DNA from: Bacteroidota bacterium
GTDB lineage: Bacteria; Bacteroidota; Bacteroidia; Flavobacteriales_E; Vicingaceae
DNA length: 60,006 nucleotides
Reading direction: 5' to 3'
NCBI GenBank assembly: GCA_016183805.1
Contig: JACPDX010000081.1
Span: 1-60,006, forward strand
In this document: piece after piece, positions 17,968 to 27,248 of the stretch
How positions within the stretch are numbered: position 1 is the stretch's first letter
Layout of the letters: every line of letters begins with the position of its first letter
Translations under genes and position numbers: made by a program
Notes under the pieces: generated by a model
Database searches by the model: none
Told to the model about the DNA's origin: nothing
What the model saw: the letters and a program-made list of their open reading frames with translations, nothing else

Positions 17968-18059
17968 AGGTTAAAAATAAAAAAATAAAAATAGTAAAAA
18001 TGATTGGTTTTTTTATGTTTACCATTCCAAGCTTTATAAGACATTTAGTGGTCCTGAAA

Positions 18060-18225
18060 ATAAATGAGATTGCGGATAAAATTTCGTTCCTCAATTTTTC
18101 CGCGATGACGGTAGCTCTAGCCGTTCGTCATTCATGCGAAGGCAGAAATCTTGTTTTTGTAATTATAAGTACGTAGTCACCAACGCTATTGCCTTTGCTT
18201 CAGACTACGCACAGGTAGAGGGGAA
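18060..18225. repeat. Degenerate intergenic repeats
   Basis: The gap between two small genes has the phrase CGTCATTCATGCGAAGGCAG (18127-18146), a common intergenic repeat type in Bacteroidota. It also has an imperfect inverted pair, CGTAGTC at 18172 and GACTACG at 18202. No convincing gene is present; a 62-codon frame across it (17906-18094) has no coding character. Confidence 0.4.
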
Positions 18226-18231
18226 TTTATA

Positions 18232-18480
18232 TCAATAGATTTGTTTCAAATAGTATCCTCTCTCTTCGAATTTAGTTTTAAAGAAATCTTGAATTTTCAA
18301 AAATGTGGTTTCTTCACATTTTACTATAACCTTATTAATTTCAGAATTATTAGCTTCAACAAATTGATGTTCAATAATAGTTTTTTTGTTAAGGAATTTG
18401 AATTCACTTATTACAGTCCATAAATGATTTGCTTTATCTTTATCATTTGATTCAAAAATATAATTATTTAAATTTAACAT
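18232..18480 (-). CDS. Hypothetical protein (82 aa)
   Basis: The product (MLNLNNYIFESNDKDKANHLW..., ending KTKFEERGYYLKQIY) is short, lysine- and glutamate-rich and has no signal peptide or known motif. I do not recognise it. Its composition is plausible for a small soluble alpha/beta protein. It lies in a gene-poor region, so it may be a recently acquired or fast-evolving gene. Confidence 0.45.
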   Translation of the reverse strand: MLNLNNYIFESNDKDKANHLWTVISEFKFLNKKTIIEHQFVEANNSEINKVIVKCEETTFLKIQDFFKTKFEERGYYLKQIY

Positions 18481-18677
18481 CTGTTTTGTTGTTTTCTTAC
18501 AAAAGTACTTAGTCTTTCAATAAAATAAAAATCTGGTTTTCAACAATTTGTAGAGTTCTGATAGGGTATGGTGAAAAAAATCGAAAAAGATAAACTTTTC
18601 TAGATTTTTAATCTCTGAGTGATTGTTAATAACTATAGTATATTTATTATTAAATTCTTCTACAAGATTAATGGGTC

Positions 18678-18980
18678 TTAAAATAAATTATAATCAAGAT
18701 AATCATTTTTCCTTAACAAAATAAAGAGAAGTGTTATAATATGAATTAGAAATACTCCTATACCATAAAAAAGATACTGGTGTCCCAAATAAATATAAAC
18801 TAGACTAAATACTAAGGTGGTTATGTAAAGAGCTAAAAACATCAAACTAATAAATACTTCTTTCCGTTTAATAATTTTCTTTATCAAAATAATTAAAGCT
18901 AATACTTCCAAAAGAATATATCCAAGAAGCATTGCAATGGTAAGTATAAAAATAAATAAATCCCAAACAGAATTAATCAT
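18678..18980 (-). CDS. Small membrane protein (100 aa), unknown function
   Basis: Three hydrophobic segments are visible (about residues 8-33, 42-66 and 69-89), separated by a basic loop KKIIKRKE, so this should be an inner-membrane protein with three passes. No family motif is recognisable. It stands alone in the gene-poor stretch before icmF. The region upstream (18981-19096) is AT-rich with no visible features. Confidence 0.5.
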   Translation of the reverse strand: MINSVWDLFIFILTIAMLLGYILLEVLALIILIKKIIKRKEVFISLMFLALYITTLVFSLVYIYLGHQYLFYGIGVFLIHIITLLFILLRKNDYLDYNLF

Positions 18981-19096
18981 AATCTATATATTAAGATATT
19001 TTATCTAACTACTGTGAGTTTTAACTTGTGGTAAATATTATAATAACAAATCTAACAAATAAAAGACTAAAGCTTTAAGTTTAAGAGTAAAAGATA

Positions 19097-19280
19097 CTTC
19101 GACAAGCTTAGCATGACAGAACACCCCTCTTAATCTCCCCTCAAGGGGAGAAAATTCCTTCCCTTCGGGAAGGTTAGGATGGGCTTTTATTCCCCTCCTT
19201 TGGAGGGGTTAGGGGAGGAAAATAGATCCCGATATAAAATCGGGATAAGCGATTCGCACAATTCCGAAACATCGGAATTG
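19097..19280. repeat. Five-hairpin repeat block downstream of icmF
   Basis: The 309-base gap 18981-19289 has no gene. It contains a CTTCGACAAGCTTAGCATGA repeat copy (19098-19117) followed by five short perfect hairpins: TCTCCCC/GGGGAGA (19134-19151), CCTTCCC/GGGAAGG (19157-19173), CCCCTCC/GGAGGGG (19192-19208), ATCCCGAT/ATCGGGAT (19226-19246) and CAATTCCGA/TCGGAATTG (19259-19280). The last two are closest to the icmF stop and may help end its transcript or protect the mRNA 3' end. Confidence 0.75.
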
Positions 19281-19289
19281 GCTCTCTGC

Positions 19290-22200
19290 TTACATATTCC
19301 TCCTATACTGTCCACCCACCATAAACAATGAGTTGGTTATTTGCCCTAAGCTACAGTATTTGCTGGCTTCCATCAATTGCGCAAAAATGTTTTGGTTGTT
19401 AATCGCTGCTTTTTGTACTTTGTTCAACTCTTCGGCAACACGAGCTTCGTTGCCTTTGTGCAACTGCTCCAGCATACTTATCTGGTATTGTTTTTCTTCC
19501 TCTGTTGCACGTATTACTTCTTTGGGTAATACTGTTGGCGAGCCTTTACTGCTCAAGAACGTGTTTACACCAATTATCGGGAATTCGCCATTGTGTTTTA
19601 AGGTTTCGTAATACAAACTTTCTTCCTGTATTTTGCTGCGTTGGTACATGGTTTCCATGGCTCCCAACACGCCACCACGCTCTGTAATTCGGTCAAATTC
19701 TGTTAAAACCGCTTCTTCCACCAAGTCAGTTAGCTCTTCGATAATAAAAGCACCTTGTATCGGGTTTTCGTTTTTGGCCAAGCCTAATTCTCGGTTTATA
19801 ATCAATTGTATGGCCATTGCTCTACGAACGCTTTCTTCGGTAGGCGTGGTAATGGCTTCGTCGTAAGCATTGGTGTGTAACGAGTTACAGTTGTCGTAAA
19901 TGGCATACAAGGCTTGCAACGTGGTTCTGATGTCGTTAAAATCAATTTCCTGTGCATGCAAACTTCGTCCACTGGTTTGAATGTGGTATTTCAACATCTG
20001 TGCTCTCGGGTTGGCACCGTATTTTTTCGCCAAGGCTTTCGCCCAAATTCGTCGGGCTACTCTTCCAATCACTGCATATTCAGGATCAACCCCGTTGCTA
20101 AAGAAAAACGAAAGGTTTGGTCCAAAAGCATTGATGTCCATGCCTCGGCTCAAATAATATTCCACGTAAGTAAAACCGTTGCTTAACGTTAATGCCAATT
20201 GGGTAATGGGGTTTGCACCGGCTTCGGCAATGTGGTAGCCCGAAATAGAAACCGAATAGAAGTTACGCACTTCTTTTTCGATAAAATATTCCTGCACATC
20301 GCCCATTAAACGCAAGGCAAATTCGGTAGAGAAAATACACGTGTTTTGTGCCTGATCTTCTTTTAATATATCGGCCTGAACGGTTCCTCTAACCGTAGCA
20401 AGGGTTTCCGCTTTTATTTTGTTATACACATCGGCAGGCAACACCTGGTCGCCGGTTACGCCTAACAGGTACAAACCTAAACCATTGTTTCCTTGTGGTA
20501 ATTCGCCTTGGTAGGCTGGTCGTTTAACGCCTTTTGCTTTATAAATGGCGGCTATTTTTGCATCCACTTCTTTTTCTAATCCGTTGGCTTTAATGTATTT
20601 CTCGCAATTCTGGTCGGTAGCAGCATTCATAAAAAAGGCTAGCATCATTGGCGCAGGACCGTTGATTGTCATACTTACCGAAGTCATGTGGTGCGATAAA
20701 TCAAAACCGGAATAGAGTTTCTTTAAATCGTCTAAACAACAGATGGAAACCCCTGAGTTCCCAATTTTACCATAAATATCCGGACGTAAATCAGGGTTGT
20801 TTCCGTAAAGCGTTACCGAATCGAAAGCAGTAGACAACCGTTTGGCAGGCATTCCTAAACTTACATAATGGAAACGCTTGTTGGTTCGTTCCGGTCCACC
20901 TTCACCGGCAAACATACGTGTCGGGTCTTCGCCTTCACGTTTAAACGGAAATAGACCAGCTGTGTAAGGGAATTCTCCGGGTACGTTTTCCTGCAAGCTC
21001 CAACGTAACACATCGCCCCAGCCTTTGTATTTTGGTAAGGCTACTTTAGGTATTTGCAGGTGCGATAAACTTTCCGATTGTGTTTCAATGGACAGTTCCT
21101 TGTCGCGCACTTTAAACTTGTACACGGGATTTTTGTATTTCTGAACTTTTTCTTCCCAAGTCTCAATAATAAGCATATTTTTTGGGTCAAAGTCTAATTT
21201 AATTTTATCGAAAGTAGCTTTTAAAACCTTTTTTACATCGGCTTCGTTGTTGCCCAAAGTTTGGATGGTTTTATCGATGGCAAACAATTGGTCGGCCAAT
21301 TCTACTTGTTCATTTACCCATTTATCATACGCTCTGTTGTTCTCAGAAATTTCAGATAAATAACGCGTTCTGCTCGAAGGAATGACAAATATCTTTTCAG
21401 ACATTTCTTCGGTAATTTCAAAAGCGGAGGCTAATTCTACACCGGTTTTATCAGCGATTTTGTCAACGATAACTTTGTAGAGCGTGTTCATGCCCGGGTC
21501 GTTAAACTGCGAAGCGATGGTTCCGTAAACCGGAATTTTCTCTTCGGGTGCATCAAACATGTTGTGGTTTCTGCGGTATTGTTTTTTTACATCACGCAAG
21601 GCATCTAACGAACCTCGTTTATCAAATTTGTTGATGGCAACCACATCAGCAAAATCAAGCATGTCAATTTTTTCTAATTGAGTAGCTGCGCCAAATTCGG
21701 GAGTCATTACATACAAAGCAACATCAGAGTAATCGCAAATCTCGGTATCCGATTGTCCGATACCCGAAGTCTCTAAAATGATTAAATCGTATTGAGCAGC
21801 TTTTAAAACGCTTACCGCTTCTTCAACATTTTTGCTCAATGCCAAATTGCTTTGTCGGGTCGCCAACGAACGCATGTAAACCCGATCATTTTTAATGGCG
21901 TTCATTCTAATTCTGTCGCCCAACAATGCACCACCGGTTTTTCGTTTTGATGGATCTACCGAAATGATGGCAATGGTTTTAGTCGGGAAATCGATTAAAA
22001 ATCGACGCACCAATTCATCTACCAACGATGATTTTCCTGCACCACCGGTTCCGGTAATTCCTAATACGGGAGCACCTTTGGCGTTGTGCAAAGAGTTAGG
22101 GAAAACAGTATCAAATTCGCTCGGTCTGTTTTCTGCTAATGAGATTAATCGAGCAATGGTGGTTACATCTTTATCGTTTAACGATTGATTCACATTTTTT

Positions 22201-22664
22201 CCCTTTGGAAGTTGTAATGACGGAGTAGCGGTATCCGCTTTTTCAATCATGTCGTTGATCATTCCTTGTAAGCCCATTTCTCTACCATCGTCCGGGTGAT
22301 ACAAACGGGTGATTCCGTAGGCTTGTAATTCTGCAATTTCTTCCGGTAAAATGGTTCCGCCACCGCCACCAAAAATCTTGATGTGCTCGCAACCTTTTTC
22401 TTTTAGTAAATCATACATGTACTTGAAATACTCCACGTGTCCACCTTGGTAAGAGGTCATGGCAATCGCATTGGCATCTTCTTCAACAGCACAGTTTACC
22501 ACTTCTTCCACACTTCTGTCGTGACCCAAATGAATCACTTCAACACCGGTTGCCTGAATAATTCTACGCATCACGTTAATTGCAGCATCGTGTCCGTCGA
22601 ACAAACTTGCAGCAGTAACAATTCTTACTTTATTTTTAGGGATGTATTTTTCTATTTGTTCCAT
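19290..22664 (-). CDS. icmF: Fused B12-dependent acyl-CoA mutase IcmF (isobutyryl-CoA mutase with built-in G-protein chaperone)
   Basis: IcmF interconverts isobutyryl-CoA and n-butyryl-CoA with adenosylcobalamin and carries its own MeaI/MeaB-type GTPase. The 1124-residue protein has the fused order. A B12-binding domain comes first ([13 protein letters not shown], His25 as lower ligand). The GTPase follows, with P-loop GTGGAGKS (205-212), [22 protein letters not shown] and NKFDKRGS. The mutase barrel comes last, from about residue 545 ([66 protein letters not shown]). The [19 protein letters not shown] text is of IcmF rather than methylmalonyl-CoA mutase type. A cobalamin adenosyltransferase lies 1.4 kb away on the opposite strand. 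Confidence 0.93.
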   Translation of the reverse strand: MEQIEKYIPKNKVRIVTAASLFDGHDAAINVMRRIIQATGVEVIHLGHDRSVEEVVNCAVEEDANAIAMTSYQGGHVEYFKYMYDLLKEKGCEHIKIFGGGGGTILPEEIAELQAYGITRLYHPDDGREMGLQGMINDMIEKADTATPSLQLPKGKNVNQSLNDKDVTTIARLISLAENRPSEFDTVFPNSLHNAKGAPVLGITGTGGAGKSSLVDELVRRFLIDFPTKTIAIISVDPSKRKTGGALLGDRIRMNAIKNDRVYMRSLATRQSNLALSKNVEEAVSVLKAAQYDLIILETSGIGQSDTEICDYSDVALYVMTPEFGAATQLEKIDMLDFADVVAINKFDKRGSLDALRDVKKQYRRNHNMFDAPEEKIPVYGTIASQFNDPGMNTLYKVIVDKIADKTGVELASAFEITEEMSEKIFVIPSSRTRYLSEISENNRAYDKWVNEQVELADQLFAIDKTIQTLGNNEADVKKVLKATFDKIKLDFDPKNMLIIETWEEKVQKYKNPVYKFKVRDKELSIETQSESLSHLQIPKVALPKYKGWGDVLRWSLQENVPGEFPYTAGLFPFKREGEDPTRMFAGEGGPERTNKRFHYVSLGMPAKRLSTAFDSVTLYGNNPDLRPDIYGKIGNSGVSICCLDDLKKLYSGFDLSHHMTSVSMTINGPAPMMLAFFMNAATDQNCEKYIKANGLEKEVDAKIAAIYKAKGVKRPAYQGELPQGNNGLGLYLLGVTGDQVLPADVYNKIKAETLATVRGTVQADILKEDQAQNTCIFSTEFALRLMGDVQEYFIEKEVRNFYSVSISGYHIAEAGANPITQLALTLSNGFTYVEYYLSRGMDINAFGPNLSFFFSNGVDPEYAVIGRVARRIWAKALAKKYGANPRAQMLKYHIQTSGRSLHAQEIDFNDIRTTLQALYAIYDNCNSLHTNAYDEAITTPTEESVRRAMAIQLIINRELGLAKNENPIQGAFIIEELTDLVEEAVLTEFDRITERGGVLGAMETMYQRSKIQEESLYYETLKHNGEFPIIGVNTFLSSKGSPTVLPKEVIRATEEEKQYQISMLEQLHKGNEARVAEELNKVQKAAINNQNIFAQLMEASKYCSLGQITNSLFMVGGQYRRNM

Positions 22665-22690
22665 GTATTATTGAATTAACCAATGCGTTG

Positions 22691-22721
22691 CGAAATTACA
22701 TAAAATGGCTTGTTTTTCCAA
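22691..22721 (-). promoter_or_regulatory. Candidate icmF promoter
   Basis: Read on the minus strand, TTG (22721-22719) and TAATTTCG (22698-22691) are 20 bases apart and resemble the -33 and -7 elements, with one mismatch in the -7 box. A small perfect inverted repeat, ACTGCTA-TTA-TAGCAGT (22738-22754), lies upstream and could be an operator. No cobalamin riboswitch is apparent. Confidence 0.35.
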
Positions 22722-22775
22722 AATGATAATGGAATATACTGCTATTATAGCAGTTGTGTATTTTAGTTTAATTCC

Positions 22776-22828
22776 CAATAAAAAAATGTCAATTTAATCC
22801 ATCAGTTGACGAATTAAATTGACATTTT
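22776..22828 (-). terminator. Terminator after prfB
   Basis: AAAATGTCAATTTAAT (22783-22798) and ATTAAATTGACATTTT (22813-22828) form a perfect 16-bp stem with a 14-base loop. Read on the minus strand the stem ends in and is followed by a T-rich run (complement of AATAAAAAAA). It lies about 40 bases past the prfB stop and separates prfB from icmF. Confidence 0.75.
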
Positions 22829-22870
22829 CCCTCCAAATACCCACAGATTAAAAACAATCAATCAAAAAAC

Positions 22871-23957
22871 TCAAACCTTACTATATTCCATCAAATAAGC
22901 TTTCAGAAAACCATCTAAATCGCCATCTAAAACTCTATCAGGATCGTTTACAGTAAAACCTGTTCTGTGGTCTTTTACTCTTCTGTCGTCTAATACATAG
23001 CTTCTTATTTGCGAACCCCATTCAATTTTTTTCTTATCGGCTTCAATTTCAGAACGAGCCTCTATTTTTTTACGCATTTCAATTTCGTAAAGTTGAGATT
23101 TAAGCAATTGCATGGCTTTTTCTCTATTCTTTAATTGAGAACGTGTTTCGGAATTGGTAACCATAATTCCGGTAGGAAGATGCCGTAGAATTACTTTTGT
23201 TTCTACTTTGTTTACGTTTTGACCACCAGCACCACCAGAACGTGCAAAATCCCAAGTAATATCGGCAGGATTGATGTTAATTTCAATGCTATCATCAACC
23301 AATGGATAAACATAAACCGATGAAAAGGATGTCATTCGTTTTCCTTGCGAGTTATAGGGACTTACACGAACCAAACGGTGTACGCCATTTTCGCCTTTCA
23401 GGTAACCAAATGCAAATTCGCCTTCAATTTCCATGGTAACGGTTTTTATTCCTGCTACGTCGCCATCCTGAAAATCGAGTATTTTTATTTTGTATTTGTT
23501 TTTTTCTGCCCACATGGTGTACATGCGGTAGAGCATCGACGACCAATCGCAACTTTCAGTACCACCGGCACCTGCAGTAATTTGTAACACAGCACTTAAG
23601 GTATCTTCCTCTTCGCTAAGCATGTTTTTAAATTCCAACTCATCAAGGTTAGTCAACGTGGTTTTGTAATGGTTTTCAACATCTTCTTCGGTAGCATCTC
23701 CTTCTTTATAGAAGTCGTAAATTACCTGCATGTCATCTACCAAAGCTGCAATTTTCTTAAACCCATCGGTCCAAATTTTAATGTTGCTTACTACTTTAAG
23801 TTGCTTTTCGGCTTCTTTCGGATTATCCCAAAAATTAGGGTCTAGTGTTTTTTGTTGCTCTTCTTCAAGAGCAATTAGTCGGGCATCAACGTCAAAGATA
23901 CCCCCTTAACGCTTCCAGGCGGTCTGCTAATTCTTTTACTTGTTCTTGTGTAATCAT
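22871..23957 (-). CDS. prfB: Peptide chain release factor 2 with programmed +1 frameshift
   Basis: RF2 releases finished proteins at UGA and UAA. The gene is in two frames. An ATG at 23957 opens 21 codons ending AGGGGGTATCTT, followed by an in-frame TGA (23894-23892) and C. Slipping +1 (CTT-T-GAC) joins this to the frame running from 23893 to 22871, for about 361 residues in total. The AGGGGG internal Shine-Dalgarno, the CTT slip codon and TGA-C are the classic RF2 autoregulatory site. The joined protein has [11 protein letters not shown] (GGQ 244-246) for peptidyl-tRNA hydrolysis and SPY (199-201) where E. coli has the stop-codon reading SPF. A 290-codon frame from 23743 is only the downstream part. 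Confidence 0.95.
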
Positions 23958-23961
23958 GTGG

Positions 23962-23969
23962 CAAAATTA
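23962..23969 (-). promoter_or_regulatory. Candidate -7 element before prfB
   Basis: On the minus strand the sequence reads TAATTTTG, a full match to TAnnTTTG, ending five bases before the prfB ATG. That would give a very short or absent leader. No -33 element is visible at 19 bases, so the call is weak. Confidence 0.3.
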
Positions 23970-24038
23970 CAATTTCAAGTGATAATCTTTACGATTAAAT
24001 GAATATTTTTGAATAGATTTATAATAAATTGATATAAA

Positions 24039-24587
24039 ATGAAAATATACACCAAAACCGGAGACAAAGGCTTAACCTCTTTGTTTGGAGGGAAAAGAGT
24101 TCCAAAACATCATTTACGAATTGAAGCTTATGGTACCGTTGATGAATTGAATTCGTACATAGGTTTAATCCGCGACCAAAAAATAGATGGTGATACGTTT
24201 AACATATTGATTGAAATTCAGGATAGATTATTTACTTTGGGTTCGATGTTGGCAACAGAACCAGGTAATGAAAAGGTAAAAGTACCTCAATTGTTTGAAA
24301 ATGATATTGTTTTATTGGAAAATGAAATCGATAAAATGAACGAAAAATTACCTGAAATGCGTTCATTTGTTTTACCCGGTGGACATCAAACAGTTTCATT
24401 TTGCCACCTGGCTCGTTGTGTGTGTCGTAGAGCAGAACGATTAGCTGTACATTTGGCTGAAATTGAAACTGTGCAAGAAATCGTAATAAAATATTTAAAC
24501 AGATTATCGGATTACTTATTTGTTTTATCTCGAAAACTTACACAAGACAATAATGCGAAAGAAATCCCTTGGAAAGCCCGAATGTAG
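24039..24587 (+). CDS. Cob(I)alamin adenosyltransferase, PduO type
   Basis: This enzyme moves the adenosyl group of ATP to cob(I)alamin, making adenosylcobalamin. The 182-residue protein carries the family text: N-terminal KIYTKTGDKGLTSLFGGKRV (ATP-binding region), EAYGTVDELNSYIGL (about 30-44), FVLPGGHQTVSFCHLARCVCRRAERL (about 110-135) with the ATP-contacting arginines, and YLNRLSDYLFVLSRKL. Its likely client in this window is IcmF. It is divergent from prfB. Confidence 0.94.
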   Translation: MKIYTKTGDKGLTSLFGGKRVPKHHLRIEAYGTVDELNSYIGLIRDQKIDGDTFNILIEIQDRLFTLGSMLATEPGNEKVKVPQLFENDIVLLENEIDKMNEKLPEMRSFVLPGGHQTVSFCHLARCVCRRAERLAVHLAEIETVQEIVIKYLNRLSDYLFVLSRKLTQDNNAKEIPWKARM

Positions 24588-24637
24588 GGCAATTTTAAAA
24601 ATAAATAGAGTTATTAACAATTGTGAATATTTTAGTG

Positions 24638-24667
24638 TTGTAAGTGTGAACAAAAAATCTATTTTTG
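24638..24667 (+). promoter_or_regulatory. Promoter of the DUF2795 gene
   Basis: TTG (24638-24640), 19 bases and TATTTTTG (24660-24667) match the Bacteroidota -33/-7 consensus and spacing. The predicted leader is about 70 bases. Confidence 0.55.
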
Positions 24668-24741
24668 CGTAATTCTTAAACAGACCTAAAAGTGGGTTGA
24701 ATTAAGTGTAAAAAGTAATCATTTTTTTAATAAATTAAATT

Positions 24742-24963
24742 ATGTATTGGACGTTAGAACTTGCCTCTCACTTAGAAGACGCACCTTGGCCTGCAACAAA
24801 AGATGAGCTAATAGATTTTGCTATAAGAACTGGATCACCATTAGAAGTTGTTGAAAATTTACAAGAATTGGAAGACGAAGGAGAAACTTTTGATAGTATT
24901 GAAGAAATTTGGCCAGATTATCCGAGTAAAGAAGATTTCTTCTTTAATGAGGATGAATATTGA
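24742..24963 (+). CDS. DUF2795 domain-containing protein
   Basis: The 73-residue product (MYWTLELASHLEDAPWPATKDELIDFAIRTG) matches the small DUF2795 family, whose members share the L...L..A.WPATK.ELI.yA...G pattern; the biochemical role is unknown. The C-terminal half is very acidic (EDEGETFDSIEEIWPDYPSKEDFFFNEDEY). It is a single-gene unit with its own promoter and a strong terminator, suggesting high and independent expression. Confidence 0.88.
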   Translation: MYWTLELASHLEDAPWPATKDELIDFAIRTGSPLEVVENLQELEDEGETFDSIEEIWPDYPSKEDFFFNEDEY

Positions 24964-24984
24964 AAAAAATATTTTTTTAACAAG

Positions 24985-25012
24985 AAAGCCCTGCAATTGC
25001 AGGGCTTTTTTA
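24985..25012 (+). terminator. Rho-independent terminator after the DUF2795 gene
   Basis: AAAGCCCTGCAATTGCAGGG with following CTTTTTT: a self-complementary AAAGCCCTGCA/TGCAGGGCTTT stem followed by a T run, 22 bases past the stop. Confidence 0.9.
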
Positions 25013-25059
25013 TTATAAAACCAGTCATCTTTTTATAGAATAATGATTTACAACTATAT

Positions 25060-25106
25060 AGACCTAACAGGTTTTCTACCTGTATCAACTAAAACCTGTT
25101 AGGTCT
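25060..25106. repeat. 16-bp perfect inverted repeat (AGACCTAACAGGTTTT)
   Basis: AGACCTAACAGGTTTT (25060-25075) and AAAACCTGTTAGGTCT (25091-25106) are exact reverse complements with a 15-base loop. The repeat lies just downstream of the PAP2-like gene (minus) and of the DUF2795 terminator. It may be a dispersed intergenic element or a transcript end for the minus-strand operon; no T run follows. Confidence 0.7.
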
Positions 25107-25110
25107 TAGG

Positions 25111-25728
25111 TTATAAATAAATAGAGAAAACCTGACAAATCATTCCCATTAAAAAGCCAATAATAAGTTGACTGGGATTGTGAGCATTTAAAACCAAACG
25201 AGAAGAGGCAACAAGTCCGGCTATAAAAATACTTAATGTAATATACGATAAAAGATTGACATTAAGCAAGAAAGAACTTGCAATTAAAGCTCCTGTTAAA
25301 CCTCCAATTCCTATCATGTGAGCACTGATTTTCCATTTTAGGTTAACAATAAAAGCAAGAATTACGGATACCAATGCTCCAATCATAAAATTAAATATGA
25401 TGGGTGGAATAGGTGCTTTTATCATCATGTAAATGGTAAAAAAATAAAAAACGACTGTAAAACCATAAGGTAAAACTCTTTCCTTGGTAGTTTCCATTTC
25501 TATGGTTTTAATATAGCCTCTGTTTTGTAAAAAAAGGGTAAATAATGTTGGTATAACAAAAGTGCTTAACCCAACTAAAATGATCACTGCTTTTTTTAAT
25601 TCATAAGGTATAGCAAAATTTACATAGGAGTTGGAGTTGAAAATAATTAACATCCCCAATGTTGGAATAATAAGTGGGTGAAAAACATAAGAGAAAAATT
25701 TCGCAGCAGTTTTTAATTGTTCGTCCAT
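25111..25728 (-). CDS. PAP2-like integral membrane protein
   Basis: The 205-residue protein has six or seven hydrophobic helices. Parts of the PAP2 acid phosphatase signature are seen: KWKISAHMIGIGGLTGALIA, where ISAH sits at the usual PSGH position, and SSRLVLNAHNPSQLIIGFLMG, corresponding to the SRxxxxxHxxxD motif but with Gln in place of the final acidic residue. A lipid-linked phosphatase role is possible, but the motifs are degenerate. The ATG lies one base after the rpoN stop, so it is co-transcribed with rpoN. Confidence 0.7.
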   Translation of the reverse strand: MDEQLKTAAKFFSYVFHPLIIPTLGMLIIFNSNSYVNFAIPYELKKAVIILVGLSTFVIPTLFTLFLQNRGYIKTIEMETTKERVLPYGFTVVFYFFTIYMMIKAPIPPIIFNFMIGALVSVILAFIVNLKWKISAHMIGIGGLTGALIASSFLLNVNLLSYITLSIFIAGLVASSRLVLNAHNPSQLIIGFLMGMICQVFSIYL

Positions 25729-25729
25729 T

Positions 25730-27196
25730 TTACAATTCTTTTCGCATTCTTGCCACAGGAATATTTAATTGTTCACGATATTTTGCAACTGTTCGTCGGG
25801 CAATGTTATATCCTTTGTTGTTCAATAATTTAGAAAGCTTTTCGTCGGTTAACGGTCTTTTTTTATTTTCGTCTTCAATCGCATCTTGCAAAATCTTTTT
25901 TACTTCTCGGCTCGATACTTCTTCGCCACTATCGGTACTTAACGATTCGGAGAAAAATGTTTTGAGTAAAAAAGTACCGTAGGGGGTTTGTACATATTTG
26001 CTGTTTACCACTCTCGAAACGGTTGAAATATCCATGTTAATTTCTTCAGCAATATCTTTTAAAATCATTGGTGTAATAGTAGTTTCATCCCCTTCTAAAA
26101 AATATTTTTTTTGATGATGGATAATGGCTTCCATCGTAATCATTAAGGTGTCTTGTCGTTGCTTAATAGCATCAATAAACCATTTAGCAGAATCTAACTT
26201 TTGTTTTACAAACATTAAAGCATCTTTTTGAGATTTGCTTGGTTTTTCTTTCGATTCTCGATAACCTTGCATCATGTCTGAATATTCTCTACTAATTTTA
26301 AGTTCAGGTGCATTTCTGCTGTTTAACTGAACATCAATAACACCGTCGTAAACAGTTAAAATAAAATCAGGAATAATGTGTTGAACTACTTTTATCGATT
26401 CGCTCAACGAGTTTCCCGGCTTTGGATTTAATTTTAAAATTTCATCAATAACTTCTTTTAAATCTTCTTCAGAAATATTCAGCTTTTCAACAATTTTATC
26501 GTAATGTTTCTTAGTAAACTCATCAAAATACTTTTCTAAAATTTCTTTTGCATTCAGTAAAATTAACGAATGCCCTTTTTTTCGTTTGATTTGAAGTAAC
26601 AAACACTCTTGTAAAGTTTCTGCACCAACCCCTGGTGGGTCGAATTGCTGAATAATTTTTAAAATACTTTTTAAATGTGGTAAGTCGGTAATAATGTTTT
26701 GGGTAAAGGCTAAATCATCAACAATAGAGTTTAAATCTCTGCGTAAATAACCTGAATCATCTAAACTACCAATTAAATGATGAGCGATTTCGAAATCTTC
26801 TTCATCAAAATCAAAAAGTGTGAGTTGAGCCTCTAACAATTCATGAAAAGTTGCCCCACCGCTTAATGGAATTTGACGATCCTCGTCGTCAGCACTATGG
26901 TTGTTGGTATTTAATCGGTACGAAGGAGTTTCGTCATCGCTAATATAGTCGTCAAAATTAAATTCTTTCTCAGCTTCTGTGGGTTCTTCTCTGTCATAGT
27001 CATCATCTTGGTCGTATGAGAATTCCTCCTCCAATTCATCTTCATTACCTTCTTCCAAAGCAGGATTACTTTCCATTTCTTCTTTTATGCGTTGTTCCAA
27101 AGCAATAGTTGGCAATTGCAACAATTTCATTAACTGAATTTGTTGTGGCGATAATTTCTGTTGTAATTTAAAGCTTAATGATTGTTTTAACGACAT
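25730..27196 (-). CDS. rpoN: RNA polymerase sigma-54 factor
   Basis: Sigma-54 directs RNA polymerase to -24/-12 promoters and needs AAA+ activators. The 488-residue protein has region I (LKQSLSFKLQQKLSPQQIQLMKLLQLPTIALEQRIKEEMESNPALEEG), an acidic region II (about 50-95), the core-binding region and the C-terminal helix-turn-helix. The RpoN box ARRTVAKYRE is at 466-475. No sigma-54 activator gene is in the window. It has its own upstream promoter. Confidence 0.96.
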   Translation of the reverse strand: MSLKQSLSFKLQQKLSPQQIQLMKLLQLPTIALEQRIKEEMESNPALEEGNEDELEEEFSYDQDDDYDREEPTEAEKEFNFDDYISDDETPSYRLNTNNHSADDEDRQIPLSGGATFHELLEAQLTLFDFDEEDFEIAHHLIGSLDDSGYLRRDLNSIVDDLAFTQNIITDLPHLKSILKIIQQFDPPGVGAETLQECLLLQIKRKKGHSLILLNAKEILEKYFDEFTKKHYDKIVEKLNISEEDLKEVIDEILKLNPKPGNSLSESIKVVQHIIPDFILTVYDGVIDVQLNSRNAPELKISREYSDMMQGYRESKEKPSKSQKDALMFVKQKLDSAKWFIDAIKQRQDTLMITMEAIIHHQKKYFLEGDETTITPMILKDIAEEINMDISTVSRVVNSKYVQTPYGTFLLKTFFSESLSTDSGEEVSSREVKKILQDAIEDENKKRPLTDEKLSKLLNNKGYNIARRTVAKYREQLNIPVARMRKEL

Positions 27197-27218
27197 GATT
27201 TACTTTTTTATTCTCAAT

Positions 27219-27248
27219 CAAAATTAACAATACTAGATTTAAAGTCAA
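27219..27248 (-). promoter_or_regulatory. Promoter of rpoN
   Basis: Read on the minus strand: TTG (27248-27246), 19 bases, TAATTTTG (27226-27219). Both elements and the spacing match the Bacteroidota vegetative consensus; the start codon is 23 bases further on. Confidence 0.55.

Noticed and set aside
17906-18094. 62-codon minus-strand frame before the small cysteine-rich lipoprotein
   Set aside because: It overlaps that lipoprotein start and runs through intergenic repeat DNA; no signal or motif.
19097-19280. Possible CRISPR-like array
   Set aside because: The hairpins differ in sequence and spacing and no cas gene is near.
19333-20186. Overlapping plus-strand frames opposite icmF
   Set aside because: They are shadows of the strongly conserved mutase domain and have no recognisable protein features.
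22665-22870. Cobalamin riboswitch upstream of icmF
   Set aside because: The gap contains a terminator hairpin for prfB and a small inverted repeat, but no B12-box-like sequence that I can recognise.
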